This document shows, one piece after another, positions 16,522 through 25,168 of a DNA stretch of 38,158 nt (positions are counted from its first letter, which is position 1; each line of letters starts with the position of its first letter). The stretch spans positions 11,473 through 49,630 of the forward strand of contig JARGOE010000005.1 in NCBI GenBank assembly GCA_029210015.1, read 5' to 3'. The notes beneath the pieces were generated by a model. The model was not told the origin of the DNA. It did not search any database and saw only the letters and a program-made list of their open reading frames with translations. The DNA comes from Vicingaceae bacterium. Lineage in GTDB: Bacteria; Bacteroidota; Bacteroidia; Flavobacteriales_E; Vicingaceae. The translations under genes and the position numbers were made by a program.

Positions 16522-16950
16522 TCTTCTATGGTAATTTATTTGACCTAAGTGATAATTTAGGTGAGTAGATAAATGTAATAGAAAAAATTCTGTAGTCATT
16601 TCATGTCCAAAAACTTCAATTGGAAAAGCTGAATTTAAATCTTCTTGAGATAGTCCTGAAATTATTTGTTTTACTACTCCCTTTACATCATCTATTTGTT
16701 TACTCATTTCAGCAACGGGAATATTTTTAGCACTAAATTCAAGTTCTCTTTGCCTAATATACCCGGTATTACCTAGAGCATCTCCAATAAAATGGTTTAA
16801 ATTTCCGATTAAGTGTAAACACAGATTTCCCCCAGAATTATTAATGTTACTGTTTGTAATCCAAAGATTATTTTCGTTAGAGTATGAATTAATTTCATTT
16901 TTTAAAGCTTCCAAATCTCTTTCGAAAAGCTGTGTTAAGGATTTCGTCAT
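16510..16950 (-). CDS. DinB-superfamily protein, DUF1572-like
   Basis: A 146-residue soluble protein with the four-helix DinB/YfiT-like pattern. The putative metal site is given by the histidine in [16 protein letters not shown] (near residues 43-58) and by [18 protein letters not shown] at the C-terminus (about 126-143). These correspond to the three-histidine site of DinB-like enzymes, which often transfer bacillithiol or mycothiol or act as thiol-dependent S-transferases. The actual function is unknown. It is the last gene of the seven-gene operon that starts at 22614, one base after rarA, and overlaps folD tail to tail. Confidence 0.8.
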   Translation of the reverse strand: MTKSLTQLFERDLEALKNEINSYSNENNLWITNSNINNSGGNLCLHLIGNLNHFIGDALGNTGYIRQRELEFSAKNIPVAEMSKQIDDVKGVVKQIISGLSQEDLNSAFPIEVFGHEMTTEFFLLHLSTHLNYHLGQINYHRRLTI

Positions 16951-16951
16951 T

Positions 16952-18232
16952 TTAATAGTTGTATTTGTCTTTCCACTTATCTTTTAAATCTTTTCTAAAA
17001 GAAGTTTCTTTAGGGTTGTTGCCAGGCTCATAAAGTTTGGTGCCTTTTATTTCATCAGGTAAATATTCTTGTGCTTCAAAATTACCTTCATATCCATGAG
17101 AATATTTATAGTCTGCACCATAACCAATGTCTTTCATTAATTTGGTAGGAGCGTTTCTTAGGTGTAATGGTATAGATAAGTTGCCTGTTTGCCGAACTAA
17201 CTGCTGAGCTTTTCCGATGGCTTCATAAGAAGCATTGCTTTTTGGTGAGTTGGCTAAATAAACAGCAGTTTGAGAAAGGATAATTCTTCCTTCTGGGAAA
17301 CCAATAACATTAACAGCTTGAAAACAATTGTTAGCAATAACTAAAGCTGTTGGATTTGCATTTCCAATGTCTTCTGATGCAGATATTAATAATCTACGGG
17401 CTATGAACTTCATATCCTCTCCACCTTCGAGCATTCTGGCAAGCCAATATACTGCCCCGTTAGGGTCGCTACCTCTAATAGATTTTATAAATGCAGAAAT
17501 AATATCATAATGTTGATCACCAGCTTTATCGTAGCGAACAATATTCTGTTGTACAATATCAACAACAATATCATTGGTAATTTCAATTGTGTCAGAATCA
17601 AAACTACTCACAACTATTTCTAGGGTGTTCAATAATTTACGAGCATCACCACCAGAAAGCTGTAATAAAGATTCATGTTCTTTAATTGTTATTTTTTTTG
17701 TACTTAGTACTTCATCTTGAGTTAAAGCAATATCAATTAACTTAAGTAAATCTTCTTTTGTTTGCTCTTTTAAAATATATGTTTGACAACGGGAAAGTAA
17801 TGCCGAAATAACTTCAAACGAAGGATTTTCAGTAGTAGCACCAATTAAAGTAATAATACCTTTTTCTACTGCTCCAAGTAATGAGTCTTGCTGTGATTTA
17901 CTAAAACGATGAATCTCATCTATAAATAAGACAGGATTATTAGTTCCAAAAAATTGTTGAGATTTTGCTTTTTCAATAACTTCTCTAACATCTTTTACAC
18001 CAGAGTTTATTGCACTTAAAGTGTAAAAGGGACGTTTTAAATGATTGGCAATAATGTTTGCCAATGTAGTTTTTCCTACTCCTGGAGGCCCCCAAAATAT
18101 CATAGAAGGGACAATGCCTTTTTCTATAAAATTACGTAAGGTTGAGCCTTCACCAATAAGGTGCTGTTGACCAATATAATTCACAAAAGTATTGGGTCTT
18201 AAACGCTCAGCTAATGGAGTAAGGTTTTGCAA
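16952..18232 (-). CDS. rarA: replication-associated recombination protein RarA (MgsA)
   Basis: RarA is an AAA+ ATPase that acts at stalled replication forks and belongs to the clamp-loader group (yeast Mgs1/WRNIP1). The protein has 426 residues and starts PLAERLRPNTFVNYIGQQHL, typical of the family. Walker A is FWGPPGVGKTTLA near residue 46, Walker B is VLFIDEIHRFSKSQQD near 100, and sensor 1 is GATTENPSFEV. The arginine finger is in LLSRCQ near 145. The C-terminal tetramerisation domain has GGDARKLLNTLE and IRGSDPNGAVYWLARMLEGGED. It sits in the middle of the operon between the DUF1697 and DUF1572 genes. Confidence 0.96.
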   Translation of the reverse strand: MQNLTPLAERLRPNTFVNYIGQQHLIGEGSTLRNFIEKGIVPSMIFWGPPGVGKTTLANIIANHLKRPFYTLSAINSGVKDVREVIEKAKSQQFFGTNNPVLFIDEIHRFSKSQQDSLLGAVEKGIITLIGATTENPSFEVISALLSRCQTYILKEQTKEDLLKLIDIALTQDEVLSTKKITIKEHESLLQLSGGDARKLLNTLEIVVSSFDSDTIEITNDIVVDIVQQNIVRYDKAGDQHYDIISAFIKSIRGSDPNGAVYWLARMLEGGEDMKFIARRLLISASEDIGNANPTALVIANNCFQAVNVIGFPEGRIILSQTAVYLANSPKSNASYEAIGKAQQLVRQTGNLSIPLHLRNAPTKLMKDIGYGADYKYSHGYEGNFEAQEYLPDEIKGTKLYEPGNNPKETSFRKDLKDKWKDKYNY

Positions 18233-18247
18233 TTGTGTTATTCTTAA

Positions 18248-18781
18248 TTAGCTAGTAAATTTAGCCATTTCTAATAACTTTTTGGTGGTATTTAAGTTCC
18301 GAGATGTAGCCATCACTTTTAATTTACTTTCAAAGAAATTGTTGCTCATTTTAGCACGCCCTGCTCCATTAGGACAATGGAAATAAATTACCTTGTCAAT
18401 TAACTCATAATATTCTTCATAAAAAGAATAAGCATATAACTTTTCAATGTTTTCTTTGGCAGGCGTTTCTGCTAAAAAAGTAAAATACATTTTGTCTATA
18501 TCCATAAAGGGATTGTTGTTTAATGCTGTTTCAATTTCTGTAGGCGGTAGAATTAAATTAGGGACTTCAAAACCGTAATGTTTTTGAATAGCATCAAAAA
18601 TTATCTTTTGTAATGCTGTCGCAGTGGTTTCTTTGTATTCAAAAACTACATTTCCACTTTGTATATAAGTCTGAACATTTTCAAAACCTAAATTTTCATA
18701 AAGGTTTTTTAAGTCGGCCATTTTAATTTTTTTCTGACCGCTTACGTTAATTCCTCTTAGTATGGAGATGTAGGTAGGCAT
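18248..18781 (-). CDS. DUF1697 family protein
   Basis: A 177-residue cytoplasmic protein. Its opening YISILRGINVSGQKKIKMADL (in its two halves, residues 4-24), then NVQTYIQSGNVVFE at about 35-48 and the C-terminal ATSRNLNTTKKLLEM, are the hallmarks of DUF1697. The fold is ferredoxin-like and the biochemical role is unknown. It starts on the last base of hldD (TGATG overlap), so translation is coupled. rarA follows after 15 bases. Confidence 0.92.
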   Translation of the reverse strand: MPTYISILRGINVSGQKKIKMADLKNLYENLGFENVQTYIQSGNVVFEYKETTATALQKIIFDAIQKHYGFEVPNLILPPTEIETALNNNPFMDIDKMYFTFLAETPAKENIEKLYAYSFYEEYYELIDKVIYFHCPNGAGRAKMSNNFFESKLKVMATSRNLNTTKKLLEMAKFTS

Positions 18782-19746
18782 CAGTAATAGTTCTTCTCTA
18801 CTAAATAATTTTTCACATAATCTTGAACACCTTCTTCTAAGGTATGGAAAGGTTTGTCAAAACCAATAGATTTAAGCTTGTTCATATTAGCTTCAGTAAA
18901 ATATTGATACTTGTCTCTAATGTCTTCTGGTGTTGGAATAAAACCAATATTAGGCTCTATGCCTAAAGCTTTAAAGGTGTTTTTTACCAAATCTAAAAAC
19001 GTTCTTGCTGTTCCTGAGCCTAAGTTATATAAACCAGAATCTTTTCTGTGCTCTAATAAGAACATACAAACTTCAACTACATCTTTTACATAAACAAAAT
19101 CACGTAGTTGTTCCCCATCTTTATAATCTGGGTTGTGTGAAGCAAACAAATTCATTCCGCCAGTTTCGTTAATCTGCTTAAAGGCATGAAAAATAACTGA
19201 AGCCATTCTTCCTTTATGAAATTCATTAGGTCCGTAAACATTAAAGAATTTTAAGCCCGCCCAGAAGTAAGGTTGTTTTTCTTGTTTTAAAGCCCATTTA
19301 TCAAAGTCGTTTTTAGAATCTCCGTAAGGGTTTAGTGGTTTTAATTTTTCAACCACTTCATGATTATCTTCATAACCATATTCTCCTAGTCCATAAGTGG
19401 CAGCAGAAGAAGCATAAACTAATGGGATGCCACTTTCTACACAAATATTCCAAATGTCTTTGGTGTAATTTAAGTTCAATTTGTCAAAAATTTCTTTATC
19501 AAATTCTGTGGTATCTGTTCGTGCACCAATATGAAAAATGAATTGAACAAAATGCTCGTTTTCTTTTAGCCAATCAATAAAGTTTGCTCTATCTACTTTT
19601 TGAGAATAGGTTTTCCCTTCAAAGTTTTTGTTTTTTTCTTCTTTAGAAAAGTCATCTACTAATACAATATCCTTAAACCCTTCTTGATTCAGTTTGCTTA
19701 CTAAACAACTTGCAATAAATCCTGCTGCTCCTGTTACTATAATCAT
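18781..19746 (-). CDS. hldD: ADP-L-glycero-D-manno-heptose 6-epimerase
   Basis: HldD (RfaD) interconverts ADP-D-glycero- and ADP-L-glycero-D-manno-heptose, the last step in making the heptose donor for the LPS inner core. The 321-residue SDR protein has the NAD(P)-binding IIVTGAAGFIAS at residues 2-13, the base-binding VDDFS at 30-34, and the catalytic Ser/Ala area SSAATYG at 113-119. The YxxxK pair is Y141/K145 in NPYGDSKNDFDKW. The GLKFFNVYGPNE and HKGRMASVIFHAF segments are specific for this family. No other heptose gene is in view. It sits three bases before mqnD's stop on the same transcript. Confidence 0.93.
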   Translation of the reverse strand: MIIVTGAAGFIASCLVSKLNQEGFKDIVLVDDFSKEEKNKNFEGKTYSQKVDRANFIDWLKENEHFVQFIFHIGARTDTTEFDKEIFDKLNLNYTKDIWNICVESGIPLVYASSAATYGLGEYGYEDNHEVVEKLKPLNPYGDSKNDFDKWALKQEKQPYFWAGLKFFNVYGPNEFHKGRMASVIFHAFKQINETGGMNLFASHNPDYKDGEQLRDFVYVKDVVEVCMFLLEHRKDSGLYNLGSGTARTFLDLVKNTFKALGIEPNIGFIPTPEDIRDKYQYFTEANMNKLKSIGFDKPFHTLEEGVQDYVKNYLVEKNYY

Positions 19747-19749
19747 ATC

Positions 19750-20586
19750 TTAATCTATAAATATGTTTTCCTTTATTTCAGGAATAATTTCTTTTTGTTG
19801 TGCTAAGTTAAACATTTGTGTAATGGCATCTTTTCCCTCAACACCTAAATCAATAGAGTACTTATTTACATACAATTCTACATGCTGTCTCATTACAGCT
19901 TCATCCATTTCTTGTGAGTTTTGCAGCATGTATTTATAAGGTTCATTAGGGTTGCTAAATGCAAACTGAATACTTTTTCTGATTAAACGATTTACTTTTT
20001 CAATGATTTCTGTGGAGAGATTCCTTTTAATAATAATTCCTCCTAAAGGTATTAAAGCACCTGTTGTCTGTTCCCAATACTCACCTAAGTCAATTATTTT
20101 TTCTAATCCTTTTTCTTGGTAAGTAAAACGGTTTTCATGTATAATTAAGCCAGCATCAACTTCATTATTTAAAACTGCGTTTTCTATATCAGAAAATAAT
20201 AATTCAGTTTTGTTGGTTGCCTCAGGGTGAGCTATACTTAATAAAAAATTGGCAGTTGTATATTTTCCAGGGATAGCAATTTTAGCCGACTTTAAATTAG
20301 GTGTTTTTGAAGCATCTTTTGTGATTAAAAGTGGTCCGCAACCTTTCCCCAAAGCACTTCCTGAATTCAGCAAAACATATTTGTCAGTTAAATATCCAAA
20401 AGCATTATAGCTAATTTTTGTGATGTCTAATTCGTTATTAAAAGCTTTTTGATTTAAATCTTCTACATCACCTAAGTAAACATCAAAATCTAATCCTTCG
20501 GTATCAATTTTATGGTGTACTAAAGCATCAAAAATAAAAGTGTCGTTAGGACAAGGAGAAAAACCTATGCTAAGTTTTTCACTCAT
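19750..20586 (-). CDS. mqnD: 1,4-dihydroxy-6-naphthoate synthase MqnD
   Basis: MqnD turns cyclic dehypoxanthinyl futalosine into 1,4-dihydroxy-6-naphthoate in the futalosine menaquinone pathway. The 278-residue protein shows the family opening IGFSPCPNDTFIFDALVHHK near residues 7-26. It continues with YLGDVEDLNQKAF near 37 and KISYNAFGYL near 57, followed by GSALGKGCGPLLI. It is a periplasmic-binding-protein fold enzyme related to MqnA but acts in the cytosol. Its ATG overlaps the mqnB stop by four bases (ATGA), a sign of translational coupling. Confidence 0.96.
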   Translation of the reverse strand: MSEKLSIGFSPCPNDTFIFDALVHHKIDTEGLDFDVYLGDVEDLNQKAFNNELDITKISYNAFGYLTDKYVLLNSGSALGKGCGPLLITKDASKTPNLKSAKIAIPGKYTTANFLLSIAHPEATNKTELLFSDIENAVLNNEVDAGLIIHENRFTYQEKGLEKIIDLGEYWEQTTGALIPLGGIIIKRNLSTEIIEKVNRLIRKSIQFAFSNPNEPYKYMLQNSQEMDEAVMRQHVELYVNKYSIDLGVEGKDAITQMFNLAQQKEIIPEIKENIFID

Positions 20587-21263
20587 AGTGTATTAATAAT
20601 TTGTAGGGTAGTGGAGCATAAGTTTTTCACAGCCAAAGGAATATCCCAGTTGTCTTTTTTTCTTTTTTCTACTTTATTAGAAACGCTTCTTATTTGGGCA
20701 CAAGTTATCCCTTCTAACAAACAGGCATAAAAGAATGAAGCTCCTTCCATACTTTCAACTTGAGGGTTAAATAAATCTTTAACTTTTTTTATCGATTCAT
20801 CATCTCCGTGAGTGGTGTTTACACTTATAGCTTTAACTTTTTTTAGAGAATCAATAGTTGGATTTTCGATACAAATGGTATTTTCCATTTCACCATTATT
20901 TAAGATGAAATCTTCATCCATAATTAAATCCATATCTATTAAAGATAAAAAGCTCTCTCCGTCTTCAGCGCCTAATTCTGAAATTTGATCAGAAGTGATA
21001 TTTACTACATCTCCAACATTAATAATATCTGTGAAGCTACCGGCTAAACCCACATTTAATGCAGTGTCATAGAGTTTTGATGCTAATGTTTTTCCAAGCC
21101 AATAAGCTGTGCAGGTCATTCCAACACCTGGAATTAGTACATCTATATTATGATTTTTGTAAGTGTATCGTTTTAACTTTTGATTAACTTCTTTCTCAAA
21201 AGAAAACATTAATAATAGTGGCTCTATTTCTATGTAAGTAGCTGATACAAGTAAAATATTCAT
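20583..21263 (-). CDS. mqnB: futalosine hydrolase MqnB
   Basis: MqnB splits futalosine or 6-amino-6-deoxyfutalosine-derived intermediates into dehypoxanthinyl futalosine and the free base. The 226-residue protein belongs to the nucleoside phosphorylase/MTAN family. Visible motifs are VGLAGSF at residues 71-77, LGAEDGESF near 97, VESMEGASFFYACLLEGI at 169-186 with the conserved Glu-Met-Glu core, and RSVSN at 192-196. The combination of GAEDG and adjacency to mqnD separates it from MTA/SAH nucleosidase. The upstream gene ends four bases before its start. Confidence 0.93.
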   Translation of the reverse strand: MNILLVSATYIEIEPLLLMFSFEKEVNQKLKRYTYKNHNIDVLIPGVGMTCTAYWLGKTLASKLYDTALNVGLAGSFTDIINVGDVVNITSDQISELGAEDGESFLSLIDMDLIMDEDFILNNGEMENTICIENPTIDSLKKVKAISVNTTHGDDESIKKVKDLFNPQVESMEGASFFYACLLEGITCAQIRSVSNKVEKRKKDNWDIPLAVKNLCSTTLQIINTL

Positions 21264-21267
21264 TTTT

Positions 21268-22614
21268 TTAATAAAAAGTAGGATTTACGTCTTTTTCAGT
21301 AAAGTTAATACCATAATTTTCTAATTCATCCAAAATTGGATTGTAAATTTCTTTGGTAATTGGAACATGAACACCAGGTGTTGAAATTGTGCCGTTCAAT
21401 ATCATTTTAGTGGCAATTGCTACTGGTAGGCCAACTGTTTTTGCCATAGCTGTATATTTTTGATCATCTCCTTTAACTACCATTGAAGAATGAATTTCTT
21501 TATCTTCTCCGTTTTGTTTAAACCTGAAACGATGCCACATAGCAATCATATCTTTGTCCTTAGGATCTAACTTCCATTTTTGCTCTAAAATGTGTTGTAA
21601 AATTTGAGCAGGGGTAGCCTCTTTTAAACCAATTTTAGTATCCTCAAAAATCCCTAACCATTCGAACTTTTCATACATTTCAATATCATCTTGTCTAATA
21701 TTGAAATAGTGTTTGAATTTTAGTTCAACCGAATCATCAGGATTATAAGGTAAAAATGAATTAATGAATTGGCGGTTAGTCATGTTTTCAGAATCTTCCA
21801 TAATGTAAGAATCATCAGTAACACCTAATTTAACAAAATAGTGCCATGCTTTACAAAATCCAGGTCTTCTTAAAGTACCTCTATACATAGTAGGAATATC
21901 CTCTAAGTTATAAATTTCTCTATATTGCAATGAGTCACGGTTTGCATAACCTTCAAATTTACCGTAACCATCTATTTCAATAATTTCTGTTCTTCTAAAT
22001 AGTTTATGATATGGGATGTACTTGTATCTATGATTTTGAATGAATTTACAAACACCTTGGCCTGCTAAAACAACATTTCTTGGATTCCAAGTGAATTTAT
22101 AATTCCAAGGGTTGTTATCACTTTCTGGAGCAACTAATCCTCCTGTAAAAGTTTCAAAGGCTTCAAGTTCACCACCTTCGTTTCGAATTTGATCAATAAC
22201 TCTCATGGCAGAAAGGTGATCTATACCAGGGTCTACACCAATCTCATTCATTATAATAATCCCGGCATCTTTTGCTTGCTGACTAAGCGCTTTCATTTCT
22301 TTAGAAACATAAGAAGCTGTAACCATGTGTTTTTTATATTTAATGCAATCTTGTGCAACAGAAATATGCATATGAGCAGGAAGCATTGAAACAATTAAAT
22401 CATGCTCGTCTATTAACCTATTTCTTTCTTCTTCGTTGTTTACATCAAATGCAATTGCTTTGGCTAAACTATTATTGTTAGCCGCTTCAACTGCTAAATC
22501 TTTAGATTGGTCAGCAATGGTAATAAACCAATTTTCAGTTTCAGCATTAAATAATAAATATTGAATTAATGAAGATGTTGATCTTCCCGCACCTATAACA
22601 AGTATTTTTTTCAT
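21268..22614 (-). CDS. saccharopine dehydrogenase family protein (Lys9-like)
   Basis: A 448-residue oxidoreductase of the saccharopine reductase/dehydrogenase (Lys9) group, which joins or splits lysine or 2-aminoadipate semialdehyde and glutamate. The NAD(P)-binding IGAGRSTSSLIQYLL opens the Rossmann fold at residues 7-21. The marker segment NEIGVDPGIDHLSAM follows near 122-136, and TFTGGLVAPESDNNPWNYKFTWNPRNVV in its pattern near 158-185. It ends with PTFY and is full length. In bacteria such genes usually serve lysine breakdown or a related amino acid dehydrogenation. No companion lysine-ketoglutarate reductase is in the window. It is the first gene of the operon with mqnB and mqnD. Confidence 0.88.
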   Translation of the reverse strand: MKKILVIGAGRSTSSLIQYLLFNAETENWFITIADQSKDLAVEAANNNSLAKAIAFDVNNEEERNRLIDEHDLIVSMLPAHMHISVAQDCIKYKKHMVTASYVSKEMKALSQQAKDAGIIIMNEIGVDPGIDHLSAMRVIDQIRNEGGELEAFETFTGGLVAPESDNNPWNYKFTWNPRNVVLAGQGVCKFIQNHRYKYIPYHKLFRRTEIIEIDGYGKFEGYANRDSLQYREIYNLEDIPTMYRGTLRRPGFCKAWHYFVKLGVTDDSYIMEDSENMTNRQFINSFLPYNPDDSVELKFKHYFNIRQDDIEMYEKFEWLGIFEDTKIGLKEATPAQILQHILEQKWKLDPKDKDMIAMWHRFRFKQNGEDKEIHSSMVVKGDDQKYTAMAKTVGLPVAIATKMILNGTISTPGVHVPITKEIYNPILDELENYGINFTEKDVNPTFY

Positions 22615-22719
22615 ATATCCCTTAGAATTATTACCGTGAAATTCGTGAAATATTTAACCGTTTCTGCCTTTTTTTGTTGAATTTTACTAACAAATTAGTA
22701 TTTATAATTATTCTGCATT

Positions 22720-23115
22720 ATGAACAAATCGATATTGATAAAAGCAGCTATTTTGGGTGTTATTGCTGTAGTTGGTGGTGCTTTTGGAGCTCATGCTTTA
22801 AAGGAAGTTTTAAGTGCTGAACATTTGGCTAGTTTTAATACTGGAGTTAGGTATCAATTAATACATTCAGTTGTATTATTGGTGCTGTTTTTATTGAAAG
22901 ATAGATTTGATTTAAAGCAATTTAAAATTGCAGCTAGTTTAATATTTTGGGGCGTTGTTTTATTCTCGGGCTCAATTTATTTGTTGACTTTGAAAAATAT
23001 TATAGGAGCAGAGTGGTTAAAATTTGCTGGACCAATTACACCAATAGGAGGAACATTAATAATTACTGGTTGGGTGTTTATAATTTTAGGAGGGATGAAA
23101 ATAAAAAAGAATTAA
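22720..23115 (+). CDS. DUF423 (YgdD-like) small membrane protein
   Basis: A 131-residue inner-membrane protein with four hydrophobic segments. The family hallmarks are GAFGAHALKEVL (residues 21-32), the TGVRYQLIHSVVLL segment (41-54), LFSGSIYLLTL (about 80-90) and AGPITPIGGTLIITGW (about 103-118). The function of DUF423/YgdD is unknown. It is a single gene whose stop codon shares the bases TTAA with the opposite phosphatase gene. I see no terminator between the two. Confidence 0.93.
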   Translation: MNKSILIKAAILGVIAVVGGAFGAHALKEVLSAEHLASFNTGVRYQLIHSVVLLVLFLLKDRFDLKQFKIAASLIFWGVVLFSGSIYLLTLKNIIGAEWLKFAGPITPIGGTLIITGWVFIILGGMKIKKN

Positions 23116-25151
23116 ATTCTAACCCCAATAACACAAACATCATCAAGTTGTTCTAAATTTCCTCTCCAATTTTCAAAAGCTTCATCTATCAATTGCTTTT
23201 GTTTTTCCATGGATTCTTTTTGGATGGAAAGTAGCAGTTTTTTAAAGTTAGCAGTCTTCAATTTTTTACCTTTCTCTCCACCAAACTGATCTGCATAACC
23301 ATCTGAAAAGATGTAGATACTGTCTCCCTTTTGTAATTCTAGCGTATGCGTGGTGTAAGGCTCAGGATTGTCAAACTGACCTATAGGTTGTTTGTTGGCT
23401 TTTGTTTCTATTAACTCTCCATCTCTTATTATCCATAATGGATTATGTGCTCCTGCATATTGTAACTTGTTTCCTTCTAATGAGCATAGTGCGATATCCA
23501 TTCCATCTTTTACTTCCTCTTCACTCTTTTCAAATTCTTGTACAACAATCTCTCTTGTCTTGTTTAGAATCTCTCCTGGGTCAGTTAAACCATATTCTCT
23601 TACACTTCTGTTTAATCCATTATTACAAACCACACTTACCATTGCTCCAGGAACTCCGTGACCAGTACAGTCTGCAGCAGCAAACAATACTTTTGAGTTT
23701 TCATTTTCGCCCAGTCTGGGCACGGACTCTAACCAATAAAAATCTCCTGCCACTATATCTTTTGGTTTGTAATAAATAAAGCTTTCTTGTAAATATTCCT
23801 TTACAACTTTATTTGGAGGTAGTATAGCATTTTGTATTCGTTTCGCATACTGAATACTATCTGTTATTTCTTTATTTTTTTCTTCCAACTCAGTATGGGC
23901 CAGTTCAACAACAGTTTTTTGTTTTTCTACTTCTGTTTTTTGTTCTTCAATAATATTTTTTTGCTTACGAGTTACCTTTAATCGGTTAAATACTACTAAA
24001 AGGAATATACCTACTAATCCTAATCCACCAGCAGTAGCATAAGTTAATATAGTTTGTTTTTCTTTAGCTTCTTGCTCTATGGCTATTTCTTTTTCATGTT
24101 CTGCATCATCTACTGCTTTTTGTTTTTCATATTCGTATTTGGCCATTTGTTGGATGGCAGATTTTTGAGCACTTTCATTTTTTAAGGAGTCATTAATAAT
24201 TATATATTCTTTATAAAACTTAAGTGCTTTGCTATATTCCTTTTGGCCTTCATAGACGAAAAATAAATTCTGGCTCAAATACTTTTTTAAATCTATTAAG
24301 CCAAGTTTAGTTGCTAAATTATAGCCATTTGTAAGGTATTCTTCAGCTAAGTCAATTTTTTTGTTTTCTAGATAAACTCTTCCAATTAGATTATAAGTCC
24401 AAGCTAAATTAGAAGAGTCCTTTAGCATGTTAAATATTTCTTCAGAATTTTTATAATTAGCTAAAGCTTTTTCTGCCTGCCCTTTTTTGTTCAAAATAAC
24501 ACCAATATTATTGAATGAAATGGCTTTAAAGTAAAGATTATCTAATTTTGACCAAACACTTAAACTACGAGTGTGGTATTCTAGTGATTTTTCAAATTGT
24601 TTTTGCTTCTGGTAAATATCACCTAGGTTATTGCAAATTATCCCAACACCTTCATGGTTATTAGTTTTGGCATATAGTTTAAACGCTTTTTCTGAAAAAG
24701 TAATAGCGTTTTCAATATCTTCTTGTTGTAAAAATGCAGACCCTAGATTATTACATATGTCAGCAATTGTAAGAGTGTCTTTAGCTAATTCAGCTAGTTT
24801 TAATCCTTTAAAGTAGTTATCTATAGATTTATCTGAAATGCCTTGATGTTTATACATAAACCCAATACTATTATAGGCTTGAGCTTTAAAAGAATTAAGG
24901 TCAGCTATTTTTAATTGATTAGTCTCTTTTAATAAAATTGTATCACACAATGAGATAAGTTGATTGGCATAAAATTCAATATCATTTATTTCACAATTTT
25001 CTGAGATAGATAGTAATATTTTTGCCTTACTAAAATTATTAGGAGGGTTTTTAAGTTCATTTTGCAATGAATCAAGAAAGAAATTAGCCCTTATAATAAG
25101 AGTAAAAGCTAGACAAGAAATTAATAATATTAATCGATAGGTTCTTCTCAA
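23112..25151 (-). CDS. TPR-containing membrane SpoIIE-type PP2C phosphatase
   Basis: The 679-residue protein has an N-terminal signal-like segment (about 1-22) and a sensor region of roughly six TPR repeats (about 60-320, with SIGFMYKHQGISDKSIDNYF and similar units). A membrane helix lies near 368-390 (LTYATAGGLGLVGIFLLVVF) and a coiled coil near 392-435. The SpoIIE/PP2C-type Ser/Thr phosphatase domain covers 440-679. Phosphatase metal residues appear in GDFYWLES, in AAADCTGHGVPGAMVSVVC near 490-508 and in YIFSDGYADQFGG near 615. The layout suggests a sensor that controls a partner, for instance an anti-sigma or anti-anti-sigma protein, but no such partner is in view. It ends the operon that starts with the NTF2-like lipoprotein. 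Confidence 0.92.
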   Translation of the reverse strand: MRRTYRLILLISCLAFTLIIRANFFLDSLQNELKNPPNNFSKAKILLSISENCEINDIEFYANQLISLCDTILLKETNQLKIADLNSFKAQAYNSIGFMYKHQGISDKSIDNYFKGLKLAELAKDTLTIADICNNLGSAFLQQEDIENAITFSEKAFKLYAKTNNHEGVGIICNNLGDIYQKQKQFEKSLEYHTRSLSVWSKLDNLYFKAISFNNIGVILNKKGQAEKALANYKNSEEIFNMLKDSSNLAWTYNLIGRVYLENKKIDLAEEYLTNGYNLATKLGLIDLKKYLSQNLFFVYEGQKEYSKALKFYKEYIIINDSLKNESAQKSAIQQMAKYEYEKQKAVDDAEHEKEIAIEQEAKEKQTILTYATAGGLGLVGIFLLVVFNRLKVTRKQKNIIEEQKTEVEKQKTVVELAHTELEEKNKEITDSIQYAKRIQNAILPPNKVVKEYLQESFIYYKPKDIVAGDFYWLESVPRLGENENSKVLFAAADCTGHGVPGAMVSVVCNNGLNRSVREYGLTDPGEILNKTREIVVQEFEKSEEEVKDGMDIALCSLEGNKLQYAGAHNPLWIIRDGELIETKANKQPIGQFDNPEPYTTHTLELQKGDSIYIFSDGYADQFGGEKGKKLKTANFKKLLLSIQKESMEKQKQLIDEAFENWRGNLEQLDDVCVIGVRI

Positions 25152-25168
25152 AAGAATAAATAAATTGG

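Noticed and set aside
23392-23779. Two overlapping plus-strand open frames within the phosphatase gene
   Set aside because: They lie opposite the strongly conserved PP2C domain, look low-complexity and have no promoter.
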